DNA of 64,000 nucleotides from UKL13-2 sp038321965 (lineage in GTDB: Bacteria; Pseudomonadota; Gammaproteobacteria; Burkholderiales; Usitatibacteraceae), in assembly GCA_038321965.1 (NCBI GenBank), contig JBBQFL010000020.1:1-64000 (forward strand), in the 5' to 3' direction. A program made the position numbers and the translations under genes. This document shows, in pieces, positions 54,886 through 62,921 of this stretch; the stretch's first letter is position 1; every line of letters starts with the position of its first letter. Below the pieces are notes generated by a model. It was given only the letters and a program-made list of their open reading frames with translations, had not been told where the DNA came from and made no database searches.

Positions 54886-55733
54886 TGTTGGAAGTCATTG
54901 GCGAGCACGCCTGTTTTGGTGGTGTACAAGGCTTTTACTCGCACGCCGCGGATTGCATCGGCTTGCCGATGCGTTTTTCGGTTTACCAGCCGCCGCAAGC
55001 CAAGCACGGACGCGTGCCGGTATTGTTTTTTCTGGCGGGACTAACCGCTACCGAAGAGACGTTCATGATCAAGGCCGGCGCGCAGCAGTTCGCCGCACAT
55101 TTTGGACTGATGTTGGTGGCACCCGATACCAGCCCGCGCAATACTGGAATCACAGGCGCGACCGACGATTGGGCCTTCGGTGAAGGCGCCGGGTTTTACC
55201 TCGATGCCACCGAAACGCCATGGAACAAACATTTCCAAATGGAGACCTGGATCGTCAAGGAGTTACGCGGCCTGATTTTGGATAAATTCCCGGCGCAGTC
55301 CGATCAAATCGGTATTTTTGGCCATTCGATGGGCGGCCATGGCGCATTGACGCTGGCGCTGCGCCACCCGGATATTTACCGTTCGGTTTCTGCGTTCGCC
55401 CCAGTCTGCGCGCCCATGCAATGCGCCTGGGGTGAAAACGCTTTTAGCAAATACTTGGGAGCGGACAGACTATCTTGGAACGCCCATGACGCCAGCGAAT
55501 TGATGCGTCATGCTAGCGTGAGGTTCCCGCAAGGCATCCTCATCGATCAGGGATTGAGCGATAAATTTCTTGGCCAACAGCAGTTAAAGCCGGACGTGTT
55601 CGAAGCAGCGTGCAAGGTGGCGGGCCAGCCGCTGACGCTACGCCACCATGCGGGCTATGACCACAGCTACTATTTCATCTCGACCTTCTTGGCCGATCAT
55701 CTGGCGTTTCACAGCAAAAATCTCGCGGTGTAG
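54885..55733 (+). CDS. fghA: S-formylglutathione hydrolase
   Basis: A 282-residue esterase-D-type alpha/beta hydrolase that releases formate and glutathione. Nucleophile Ser148 is in GHSMGGHG; PVLFFLAGLTATEETFMIKAGAQ and the C-terminal HHAGYDHSYYFISTF with the catalytic His are characteristic. The start ATG shares one base with the frmA stop codon, so translation is coupled and the two enzymes form one detoxification unit. Confidence 0.96.
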   Translation: MLEVIGEHACFGGVQGFYSHAADCIGLPMRFSVYQPPQAKHGRVPVLFFLAGLTATEETFMIKAGAQQFAAHFGLMLVAPDTSPRNTGITGATDDWAFGEGAGFYLDATETPWNKHFQMETWIVKELRGLILDKFPAQSDQIGIFGHSMGGHGALTLALRHPDIYRSVSAFAPVCAPMQCAWGENAFSKYLGADRLSWNAHDASELMRHASVRFPQGILIDQGLSDKFLGQQQLKPDVFEAACKVAGQPLTLRHHAGYDHSYYFISTFLADHLAFHSKNLAV

Positions 55734-56011
55734 ATGGTCACATCAGGTTTCGTCGATGGAGCCAGCAAGCGCGACCACTGTAAGCGAGTGGAGGCGCTGT
55801 CAATAGTGCACAAAATTACAAACTCATGTACTGACGGACCTCCCAGGTTAAAAACGTCCGAAAGACCGCCCCAGGTCTTGAGTCTGGCAATTTCTTGCTA
55901 TGAATGACACATGTTAGTCACCTCACGCTCCCCATTCTGCAATTCGTCGCAAATCCCTGTCATCTGCGCCAGCGCTTCCTAAAATGGTCTTACTCATTTC
56001 TGGAGATCGCC

Positions 56012-56956
56012 ATGAAAACCCGCAAACCCGCATTCCGCCAACTGATTCTCGCCACGCTTGCGACCGCTACGTTGACCGTCGCAGCCGCCGGTAACGCGCA
56101 AGCGGAGGAAACGGAGAAGTCCACGTCAAAGCTTTTTTCGTGGAATTTCAACATCAATTTTGGCAACTACAACAGCTTCGGCAGCAATCGCACCAAGGGT
56201 TCGGGTGTGATGAAACAGGAAACGCGCCCGGTAGCAAATTTTTCGCGATTGATACTGGCCTTGCCAGCTGTGGTAACGCTTTCGCAAGGCGCGACTGAAT
56301 CGTTGACCATTACCACGGACGACAACCTGTTGCCCCTGATGGCGACCCGCGTCGACGGTGGGGAACTTATCATCGACGCCGACAAATCGCGCGGCTTTTC
56401 CACTAAACAGGAAATCAAGATTCGCCTCGTCGTCAAATCGCTAAATGGCATCACCATTAAAGGTTCGGGCGACGTGATCGGCGACGAATTGAAAAGCGAC
56501 AAACTCGACATTGCCATCATTGGCTCGGGCGACGTGAAATTCAAATCAATTCGTGCCGACGAAATCAAAGTCGCCATCAAGGGTTCGGGAGACGTCGCCA
56601 TCAATACGCTGGAGAGCAAGCTGGTTGAAGCCGCCATTCGTGGGTCCGGCGATATCAAGCTGCCGTCGCTGCAAACCGGGATAGCCAATATTTCAGTTCA
56701 CGGCTCAGGCGATGTGTTTGCGGCTGGTGTCGCGGACAAGGTCGATGTCGAAATCATGGGCAGTGGCGACGTACGCACTCGCAAGCTCATCGCGCGTGAA
56801 GCCAACGTAAAGATCATGGCTTCGGGCGATGCCGAAGTGCACGCCAGGGAAAAACTGACAGCCAGGGTTTCCGGCTCTGGTGAGATCCGCTATGCAGGTT
56901 CGCCGGCCAACGTGAGCAAGACTGTGCAAGGTTCAGGGACAATCGCGTCCCTGTAG
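56012..56956 (+). CDS. DUF2807 (GIN-domain) secreted protein, second copy
   Basis: A 314-residue exported protein. The signal peptide covers MKTRKPAFRQLILATLATATLTVAAAGNAQA. The DUF2807 domain repeats GSGD at about 20-residue steps (IKGSGDVIG, IIGSGDVKF, IKGSGDVAI, IRGSGDIKL, VHGSGDVFA, IMGSGDVRT). It shares fold and spacing with the product of 37651-38424 but has a longer N-terminal section. The start MKTRKPAF is chosen because the preceding 36 residues precede the signal peptide. Function unknown. Confidence 0.85.
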   Translation: MKTRKPAFRQLILATLATATLTVAAAGNAQAEETEKSTSKLFSWNFNINFGNYNSFGSNRTKGSGVMKQETRPVANFSRLILALPAVVTLSQGATESLTITTDDNLLPLMATRVDGGELIIDADKSRGFSTKQEIKIRLVVKSLNGITIKGSGDVIGDELKSDKLDIAIIGSGDVKFKSIRADEIKVAIKGSGDVAINTLESKLVEAAIRGSGDIKLPSLQTGIANISVHGSGDVFAAGVADKVDVEIMGSGDVRTRKLIAREANVKIMASGDAEVHAREKLTARVSGSGEIRYAGSPANVSKTVQGSGTIASL

Positions 56957-56972
56957 GTGGCGTGGATGCGCG

Positions 56973-57164
56973 CTAAGCTGCAAGCGCGTGGTTGGCTCTT
57001 GACGCGGCGACAATCGGTGAATTCGGATATAGCGCGACATCGTAGATCGCTTCCAGAGCGTAAAGCAGATCGACTGCCCATTCATCGTCGTCAGCTCGTG
57101 GATCATCCAGCAGAAGCGTCAGTGTTTGTAGCTTAATCGCCAGGGCCTCTTTATGGCTCGTCAT
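56973..57164 (-). CDS. Small protein of unknown function
   Basis: A 63-residue soluble protein (MTSHKEALAIKLQTLTLLLDDP ... ALEAIYDVALYPNSPIVAASRANHA), predicted mostly helical. A good aggaag site stands 9 bases before the ATG at 57164. It is convergent with the DUF2807 gene. I do not recognise a family. Confidence 0.5.
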   Translation of the reverse strand: MTSHKEALAIKLQTLTLLLDDPRADDDEWAVDLLYALEAIYDVALYPNSPIVAASRANHALAA

Positions 57165-57416
57165 GGTGCTGCCCTTCCTCTTTGCATGGTGCGCTGTGCG
57201 CATCGGGATATCCCCGATGCTGTGGTCTAGAAACCGTGCAAAGATTATCGACCAGTGTTCGCTACAACCGCAAGGCGAGACGGTCAAGTTTGCGAAAGTT
57301 GACAATTTGTAAGGCGCGCAGAGTGCGCCGGACAGATCATGATTTCCAAAAGCACGTGTTGATGGCAGAACAGATGCGTATGACTGCCGCCGACAAGCGC
57401 CACAAGGTGCAAGGCG

Positions 57417-57451
57417 CAAAAAAACGGGGCGCTTTCGCGCCCCGTTTTTTG
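57417..57451 (-). terminator. Bidirectional Rho-independent terminator
   Basis: The stem acggggcgc/gcgccccgt with a tttc loop is flanked by A7 on the left and T6 on the right. It lies 21 bases after the stop codon of the large metallohydrolase gene on the minus strand. Confidence 0.88.
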
Positions 57452-57471
57452 TGCTGCTAACTGAACGGCCT

Positions 57472-60400
57472 TTATTGCGCGGTCACCGTCACATCGTCGA
57501 TGAGGAACGATGTCGCGACCGTTGAGTCTTCGATGCCCTCAAAGTAGACCTGCACCGTCTGGCCTTTATAGGTCGAGATATTGAAAGTCTTTTGCACGTA
57601 GCTAGCTCCCTTGTCCAGATTCGAATAGGTGGCCAGCGTAGCCAGCACGGCTCCTGCACTGCTGCGCAACTGCACTTTCAACGAGTCGTAAGCCTGCGTA
57701 GTAGTGGTTTCATCCGACACCACCTTGAGCCACAGGGCCAGCGTCACGGTCGTCGCTGTGGAGGGAATAGGGATCTGCTGATAAAGCGTGTCGGTATGCG
57801 CCGCACCATATCCGTTCATCCAGGCTTTCCAGCTGCCGGTACGTGCCGCCTGCGTGGTGCTGCTGTTGATGACGCCGCTGCTCGCTATCCACGTGGTTGC
57901 TCCGCTTTCGAAGCCGCTATTGACAATCAGCTGCGATGACGTCGCCCCTGTCGTATAGCTCACCTTCACGGTGTAGGTTGCAGTCGTGCTGCTGCCGCTG
58001 AACGAAATCACTTTCACATAAACGGTTTTTGCCGTAGCACCGTTGGTGTAAGTCAGCGACTCGGTACTGGTAGAGCCTGTCGACGAGGCCAGCGTGGCAT
58101 CGGCACTATCGACCAGATAAAGGTCGTAGTCGTTGCCGGTTGGCCCGGTCATCGCAAGCGTGATTTTCTCGTTGGCCGCGAGTGCGACGGCGAAGTAATC
58201 CTTGTCAGTAGTGTTGCCCATGGTGCCGACGATTGCGGTAACGGTATGCGCCACACTATTGGCCGTTGCCACGGTGCCGTTCGATTCAACTTCGTTGAAG
58301 GTCGTGCCCGTCGCGTTGCTCACCGAGAAACTCACTGCGGTAGAGGTGCCGACATTGTTTGCCGCGTCGTAGGCCTTGGCGGTCAGGCTGTGCGTGCCAT
58401 TGGTGACGGTAGTCGAGTCGAAGGCCAGCGAATAGGGTGCTGTGGTGCTGGTGCCTTTCAAAACGCTATCGACCAGAAATTCGACGCGCGTAACACCGAC
58501 GTTATCGTTAGCGGTCGCCGTGAAGGTGATAGTGCCGCTGGTACCCGTTGATGCCGCGCTGACAGTAGGTGCGGTGGTATCGGCGGTGGTATTGCTGACG
58601 GTGAAGCTGACTGCAGGTGAGGTGCCGACGTTATTGGCGGCGTCGTAGGCTTTTGCGGTCAGGCTATGTGTTCCATTGGTGACAGTGGTTGAATCAAAGG
58701 CCAGCGAGTAGGGCGCCGTGGTGCTGGTGCCATTCAGTACGCCATCGACCAGGAATTCCACGCGCGAGACACCGACATTATCGCTTGCCGTTGCCGTAAA
58801 CGTGATGGTGCCGCTGGTGCCGGAGGAGGCTGCGCTTACGGTCGGCGCGGTAGTGTCGCCACCGGCGATCTGGTCCACCCAAACCGGGGCTGACCACAGA
58901 ATCTTGCCGTCGTCCTGCGTCACTTTGGCGTAGTAAAAATGTTGGCCCAATGTCGGTGTGATCGTGGTGCTGGCGGTGCTCGCCAATGCCGTTACGGTGC
59001 CGTTGCGACCGGGCACGCCTTCGTAAATGTTCACGGTCGAAACACTGCGGCCGGATGCGTTGGCATAGTTTGCCGTGATGGCTAGTGCGCCGTTGTTCTG
59101 GAAACGCTCGCCCATCATGTGACCGTTTGCGGTGAGGATCAACTGCGAGTTTTTATCCATCGTGGCAAAGGTACGGCGCGCTTTGAGCGCGGTGATGAAA
59201 TTTGCGCTATTGAGTGTGGAGCCGGTAGGTAACAGCACCGCTGTGCGATTGGTATACGACGCACCCCAGTTGGCGCAATGGTTGTCCTGATTGCTGGCTG
59301 GTGCCACATGGAAACCGCGCTCGAGCATCAGATTGAACGCGCCTTCAAAACTGCTGCGACCGGTTTCGGTTTCGGTGGTGTTGTTGGAGAATGCTGAGGT
59401 GTTGAGCACTTCGGCGAGCACCATCACTTCGTCCGCATCGGCGCTGTAGCCCAAGGACGTGGTGCCGATCAGAAATTGCCCGACGGTGTCAGGATGATTG
59501 AATTGGCCGATCCAGCCGCGTTGTTTCATCAAGGCATAGAGCGTTGGGTAATCGCTCTTTGGTGTCAGCGTGTCCGCAAGCAACTGGCCACTGCTATTGG
59601 TTTCCCAGCCGAGCAATTCGCTGGAATTGAAAATATTCATATGTCCGCCGTTGCTGATCACGCCCCATTCCATGCCGTAAATAGCAAGGAAGCCGGGGTT
59701 GGCAGTGTTGAAACTGCTCGCCGTCGTCAGTCCGGACTGATAAAGATTGTGTACCGTCGTCGGCGACGCAGAAGCGTTGGTACCCGAGGAGCCATCGAAG
59801 TAATGGTTGTGTTCGGAGGTCATCAGGAAATCGAGTCCAGCCGTCTTGGCATAGGGGAAGGCATCGGCCGGGCTGTACTGGCCGGTCTGCGCTGGCTGTG
59901 AGGAGGTGCAGGTGGCGACATTGCCGCCACCGTCAGAGTGATTGGTCTGGCTGTGCAGGTTTCCGAAATACACGGTGTACGGCAGCGATGCAGTGGCTGG
60001 TGCGGAAAACGCAGATACATGGTCGCCATTTGTGGTCGCCGCTTTCGCTGGGTTGATTGGCAGCGGCGAAAACGCCGGCATAGCCGCCATCGGCGTATTG
60101 CCTACTCGAATGTCCCAGACCTGATCGATGACATCGGCGTCGAAGGCTCGAGCAATGTCATCTAGCGAGATAACCTCTGGCGAGAGTTCTCTTTGTTTGC
60201 TTGCAGCGACTGAGAACGCCGTCATGTGAACACGATAGATGCCGTCGGCGAGTTGCGCATTTGCGCCCACGCGTCCAGCCCAGTCTATGTTGACTTCGGC
60301 TTTACCCGATTCAAGCGCGGTGCGGCCGCGCCATTCGTCTACCAGGGCGCCTTCTGGTGTACGCAACTGGACGCGCCACTGCGCGAGTTGCGACGCGGCG

Positions 60401-60612
60401 TCGGTGGGATAGGCAAATTTCAGCGTGAAGGTGCGCGCATCGCCAGCGCGCTCGCTTTGGTAGGGTGCGACCAGCGCAGCGTCGAGCTCTACGTGATCGT
60501 GATGTGCAAATGGATTGTTCCCCGCATAGACTGGTACCGCCAATGCGATTGCCGCGAATGCGGCGAACAAACGTCGATGTAATCTCACAAACAAATCGGT
60601 GCCAAGACTCAT
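57472..60612 (-). CDS. Large secreted PHP-type metallohydrolase with Ig-like repeats
   Basis: A 1046-residue exported protein with a signal peptide in residues 1-30 (ending VPVYAG). Residues 211-480 hold PHP-like metal ligands: HSQTNHSDGG (His220, His225), SEHNH (His268, His270), FNHPDT (His373) and NQDNH (His445), resembling the CehA/McbA-type metallohydrolase group. Two near-identical Ig-like domains follow (586-674 and 678-766), then a PPC-like domain (about 773-886, NTTDKDYFAVALAANEKITL) and a C-terminal jelly-roll-like domain (895-1046). The layout fits a cell-surface or released hydrolase acting on phosphoesters or related polymers; the substrate is unknown. Confidence 0.8.
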   Translation of the reverse strand: MSLGTDLFVRLHRRLFAAFAAIALAVPVYAGNNPFAHHDHVELDAALVAPYQSERAGDARTFTLKFAYPTDAASQLAQWRVQLRTPEGALVDEWRGRTALESGKAEVNIDWAGRVGANAQLADGIYRVHMTAFSVAASKQRELSPEVISLDDIARAFDADVIDQVWDIRVGNTPMAAMPAFSPLPINPAKAATTNGDHVSAFSAPATASLPYTVYFGNLHSQTNHSDGGGNVATCTSSQPAQTGQYSPADAFPYAKTAGLDFLMTSEHNHYFDGSSGTNASASPTTVHNLYQSGLTTASSFNTANPGFLAIYGMEWGVISNGGHMNIFNSSELLGWETNSSGQLLADTLTPKSDYPTLYALMKQRGWIGQFNHPDTVGQFLIGTTSLGYSADADEVMVLAEVLNTSAFSNNTTETETGRSSFEGAFNLMLERGFHVAPASNQDNHCANWGASYTNRTAVLLPTGSTLNSANFITALKARRTFATMDKNSQLILTANGHMMGERFQNNGALAITANYANASGRSVSTVNIYEGVPGRNGTVTALASTASTTITPTLGQHFYYAKVTQDDGKILWSAPVWVDQIAGGDTTAPTVSAASSGTSGTITFTATASDNVGVSRVEFLVDGVLNGTSTTAPYSLAFDSTTVTNGTHSLTAKAYDAANNVGTSPAVSFTVSNTTADTTAPTVSAASTGTSGTITFTATANDNVGVTRVEFLVDSVLKGTSTTAPYSLAFDSTTVTNGTHSLTAKAYDAANNVGTSTAVSFSVSNATGTTFNEVESNGTVATANSVAHTVTAIVGTMGNTTDKDYFAVALAANEKITLAMTGPTGNDYDLYLVDSADATLASSTGSTSTESLTYTNGATAKTVYVKVISFSGSSTTATYTVKVSYTTGATSSQLIVNSGFESGATTWIASSGVINSSTTQAARTGSWKAWMNGYGAAHTDTLYQQIPIPSTATTVTLALWLKVVSDETTTTQAYDSLKVQLRSSAGAVLATLATYSNLDKGASYVQKTFNISTYKGQTVQVYFEGIEDSTVATSFLIDDVTVTAQ
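58315..58857 (-). repeat. Tandem duplication encoding two Ig-like domains
   Basis: Two adjacent 267-base units (58591-58857 and 58315-58581) encode 89-residue domains differing at only a handful of positions (e.g. SRVEFLVDGVLNGT versus TRVEFLVDSVLKGT). The period is 276 bases. This indicates a recent internal duplication or gene conversion. Confidence 0.85.
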
Positions 60613-60996
60613 GATCTTTATCCCTCTGTGTAATAACTGTGATGAAACCGCGTTTTCCGCTCCGAATCGCTAATGCCTAGGTGTTTCCCTAGCTTTGTCT
60701 CCCTGTTGCGACACGGCAGTATAGACACTATCCTGACCGATTGGTCAGAATTTAAACGCGCCTTGAAAGACTCTTCTGCACGCAGGATGCGGGCGCGATA
60801 TTGCACGCTGATGACGGCCGAATTTGCATTGCCGGGAAAGGCTGTCGAGACAGGAGCGGTAGAAAAAACACTAATGCTGGCGCGGCTTTCCGTACATATC
60901 GCTCGGCGCGTCTTGGCACTACCCTAAGCCGTTTCGCGCGCAAAGGATCGGGTTTCGAACCTATTAGCGTGGTGCAGCTGGCCAACCAATTGAAGC
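60613..60996. promoter_or_regulatory. Upstream region with a TetR-like palindrome
   Basis: No supported gene is present. At 60733-60748 the palindrome ctgaccgattggtcag (6-base arms, 4-base spacer) resembles TetR-family operators. It is 121 bases upstream of the start of the large secreted hydrolase. No tetR gene is nearby, so the regulator would be elsewhere. Confidence 0.35.
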
Positions 60997-61218
60997 TCAA
61001 TAACTGGCGTGGCCTCCAAGCGAAAGCGAACGAAAATACCCGGCAAATGGCGAGCGAAATAGCATTACACGACAAGTGTGGGTCCACCGGGTCGGTGTCG
61101 AACTATTTTTGCCAATACAATTTGACTCCGACCCCGCAGACTGGAAGATGTCGGAGCCTAGCAATTCGTGAATTCGCCGAATGTTCGACTCGCAGTCTTG
61201 CCTGTCACGAATGTCCAT
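60997..61218 (-). pseudogene. Remnant of an integron cassette gene
   Basis: Starting at the ATG at 61218, 7 bases past the attC1 core end, the frame reads MDIRDRQDCESNIRRIHELLGSDIFQ and then loses coding character where a palindromic segment begins (61089-61135). The position directly after an attC is the usual place for a cassette gene start. The rest of the frame looks random, so the gene is probably truncated. No attC is visible at its far end. Confidence 0.5.
61089..61135. repeat. Short imperfect palindrome inside the decayed cassette gene
   Basis: The arms gggtcggtgtcgaa (61089-61102) and ttgactccgaccc (61122-61134) are near reverse complements around 19 AT-rich bases. Similar GGGTCGGAGTC palindromes are found as dispersed extragenic repeats in Betaproteobacteria as I recall. 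It may have disrupted the gene. Confidence 0.5.
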
Positions 61219-61226
61219 AGTCGTGG

Positions 61227-61286
61227 GCCTAACGATCTAGCTCACGGGCGCGCGTTAGCGCGTCCGTGTGGAGCGACGAGTTATGC
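61227..61286 (-). other. Integron attC site 1
   Basis: Read on the minus strand: R'' GCATAAC (61286-61280), a left arm with CGCTCCAC, a central hairpin (cgcgc/gcgcg around gtta, extended by acgg/ccgt), a right arm with GTGAGC, and R' GTTAGGC (61233-61227). The 60-base length, imperfect inverted symmetry and core GTTRRRY/RYYYAAC sequences fit attC recombination sites. The stop codon of the upstream cassette gene is 1 base from the R'' core. Confidence 0.85.
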
Positions 61287-61287
61287 G

Positions 61288-61746
61288 TCAGCATTGAACT
61301 TCGCCCGACCACGACCATGCGCGGTATTTCTTGGACGGCCAAAAGGTCTTTATTGAGTGCGCAAGTGCCTCTGGTAGTTTGGCTTTTCGACACCACATGG
61401 ACGAACCTTGTGTCCCCTGTTCTGCACATTCCGTAGCCACTGCAATTTCACCACGAAGAAAGCGAGCTGCTTCACTTACGGCGTCTCGCGCGATGCGACG
61501 TTTCAGTCGAAGATTCGTCAACCTCTCAGCAAGATACCGGGTGCTAGAGAAATGTTCGTGTGCAACCTTGCAGCTCAACACAACCTCGCGCGGTGTTACG
61601 GAGAGCCAAAGGGCCTCAACCTCACGACGAGGGGCAGACCATTTGAACCAAAGGACTCCCGAAGAATTGCGACCAGTTTCCGCGACGGGCAGCGCAGAAA
61701 GCCGGCTGCAGACCAGTTGCTCAATGATGTTTGAGGGTGAATTCAT
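61288..61746 (-). CDS. Integron cassette gene, unknown function
   Basis: A 152-residue basic protein (MNSPSNIIEQLVCSRLSALP ... SSMWCRKAKLPEALAHSIKTFWPSKKYRAWSWSGEVQC) with no family I recognise. It fills the space between two attC sites exactly: its ATG lies 3 bases beyond the R' core of attC2 and its stop codon abuts the R'' core of attC1. This packing is typical of a mobile gene cassette. The opposite-strand frame of 149 residues at 61331-61780 is considered a shadow because it would cross attC2. Adaptive accessory function is likely but not identifiable. Confidence 0.65.
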   Translation of the reverse strand: MNSPSNIIEQLVCSRLSALPVAETGRNSSGVLWFKWSAPRREVEALWLSVTPREVVLSCKVAHEHFSSTRYLAERLTNLRLKRRIARDAVSEAARFLRGEIAVATECAEQGTQGSSMWCRKAKLPEALAHSIKTFWPSKKYRAWSWSGEVQC

Positions 61747-61749
61747 GAC

Positions 61750-61827
61750 GCATAACGTGGAACTGAGGGGCGCGCCGTAGGCGCGTCCCAGCGACCGAAG
61801 GGAGCGAACTCGAGCGCAGGGTTATGC
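61750..61827 (-). other. Integron attC site 2
   Basis: Read on the minus strand: R'' GCATAAC (61827-61821), left arm CGCTCGAG, a central hairpin (gggacgcgcc/ggcgcgcccc around tac), right arm CTCAGTTCCAC, and R' GTTATGC (61756-61750). The length is 78 bases. The stop codon of the following gene lies within the R'' core (gcaTAAc), as is common in cassettes. Confidence 0.85.
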
Positions 61828-62640
61828 ATCTGCCCGCCCACCTGACGCTTTAAGTGCCTCTAGTGATTTGGCTGCCGACTTGAGCTTATCCTGTCTTTCT
61901 TGCTGCTCAAGAAGATCGTCAAGAATAAGCTCAATTGCGAGGCGTACTGCCGGGAACGCAGCCAAACAATCTGCCTCTGAAAGAGTATGAACGCCAACGC
62001 TTAGAATGCTATAGAGGCTCCGGTTTTGAACTAGAAATTCTGGCAAGTGATATTTGAGGAGACTAATCTTTTCGTCCATACGAGCCCGACTATAAGCGTC
62101 ATCGTCCCAGCCTGCGTCCTTCGACGCTACCACGTGAGCACCCTCAATAAGCGATTCGAAGATGCGGCGAAGATAGACAAAAGCACCGACACCAACTCCA
62201 TGCGTGGTTAAGCCGATTGCACGAGTCAGCTCTTTGAACCTTTCTTGTCCGAGCACTTGGCGATACTTGCGAAGATCGGGTAAGGCGAGTTCGGCAAGGG
62301 ATGGTATCTGTCCAATTTTCTGAAGAATACCTTTATGCGCCCTAAATAAAAAAAGCGCTTGATGTGATTTATTGCGTGAGCAATTAAACGCCAGACTGAA
62401 GATGTAATTGGTGTAGTGCGAGTTTGTGGAGTAGCTGTTTTTGCGCACTGTAAAAACACTATGTTGCCCGCACTCAGGGCAATGAAAATCCAAAGTTCCT
62501 TCGAACTGCTCTATCGCGAAAAAAGGATTGTCCTTCTCATTGTCGTATTCAAACTGCTCGTAAAGCGGCACGCTAAGGCAAAAGTCCTTTGCTGAAGGAA
62601 GTTCAGAAAATTTTGCGCTCTTTGGTTTCTCTGTGAGCAT
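61822..62640 (-). CDS. Integron cassette gene, zinc-motif protein of unknown function
   Basis: A 272-residue protein. Near residue 53 it has FHCPECGQHSVF (CxxC) and later FNCSRNKSH, a possible zinc site, followed by a mostly helical region (LSEADCLAAFPAVRLAIELILDDLLEQQERQDKLKSAAKSLEALKA) with a coiled-coil tail. I do not recognise the family; similar proteins with a zinc-ribbon and helical region occur in integrons and defence-related loci, but no function is proposed. Its stop codon is inside attC2. Its base composition looks more AT-rich than the flanking chromosome, consistent with transfer. Confidence 0.75.
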   Translation of the reverse strand: MLTEKPKSAKFSELPSAKDFCLSVPLYEQFEYDNEKDNPFFAIEQFEGTLDFHCPECGQHSVFTVRKNSYSTNSHYTNYIFSLAFNCSRNKSHQALFLFRAHKGILQKIGQIPSLAELALPDLRKYRQVLGQERFKELTRAIGLTTHGVGVGAFVYLRRIFESLIEGAHVVASKDAGWDDDAYSRARMDEKISLLKYHLPEFLVQNRSLYSILSVGVHTLSEADCLAAFPAVRLAIELILDDLLEQQERQDKLKSAAKSLEALKASGGRADA

Positions 62641-62653
62641 TTAAAAGTTTCCC

Positions 62654-62866
62654 TCAAGATGCATAACTATATATAGGGAGCACAGAGTCTCCCGAACATT
62701 CCACGCTGCTCCCTATCATTCCATGCATAAGTGGAAGTTTGTTCATATTTAACAAGCTCATAACGCCAGTAGCTCCTGACAAAATAGTCATTAACAGAAT
62801 CACGAAAAGCGGCAATGACATTCCCTTATCTCGGGTTGTAAAATACGATAAAAACTGTAAAACCAT
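62654..62866 (-). CDS. Possible small membrane protein at the head of the cassette array
   Basis: A 70-residue frame with a hydrophobic centre (MSLPLFVILLMTILSGATGVMSLL). Its 3' end runs through an inverted repeat (atagggagca/tgctccctat at 62674-62707) and a GTTATGC core (62667-62661), so it could be a cassette gene that reads into a degenerate attC. Internal Met at MSLPLF is an alternative start. Weak evidence. Confidence 0.35.
   Translation of the reverse strand: MVLQFLSYFTTRDKGMSLPLFVILLMTILSGATGVMSLLNMNKLPLMHGMIGSSVECSGDSVLPIYSYAS
62661..62710 (-). other. Degenerate attC-like site 3
   Basis: On the minus strand the core GTTATGC (62667-62661) stands 27 bases ahead of the ATG of the 62640 gene. 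It is preceded by a 10-base inverted repeat (atagggagca with tgctccctat), but no matching RYYYAAC core is seen on the far side. It is either a decayed attC or an attI-like boundary. Confidence 0.4.
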
Positions 62867-62921
62867 TACTGGTGCGCCTCCCCAGCCATTATTGCTACAA
62901 ACGCCGCGCCAATGCTAGCCT

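Noticed and set aside
61331..61780. Plus-strand frame of 149 codons in the cassette
   Set aside because: It would extend into attC2, while the minus-strand gene fits the attC boundaries on both sides.
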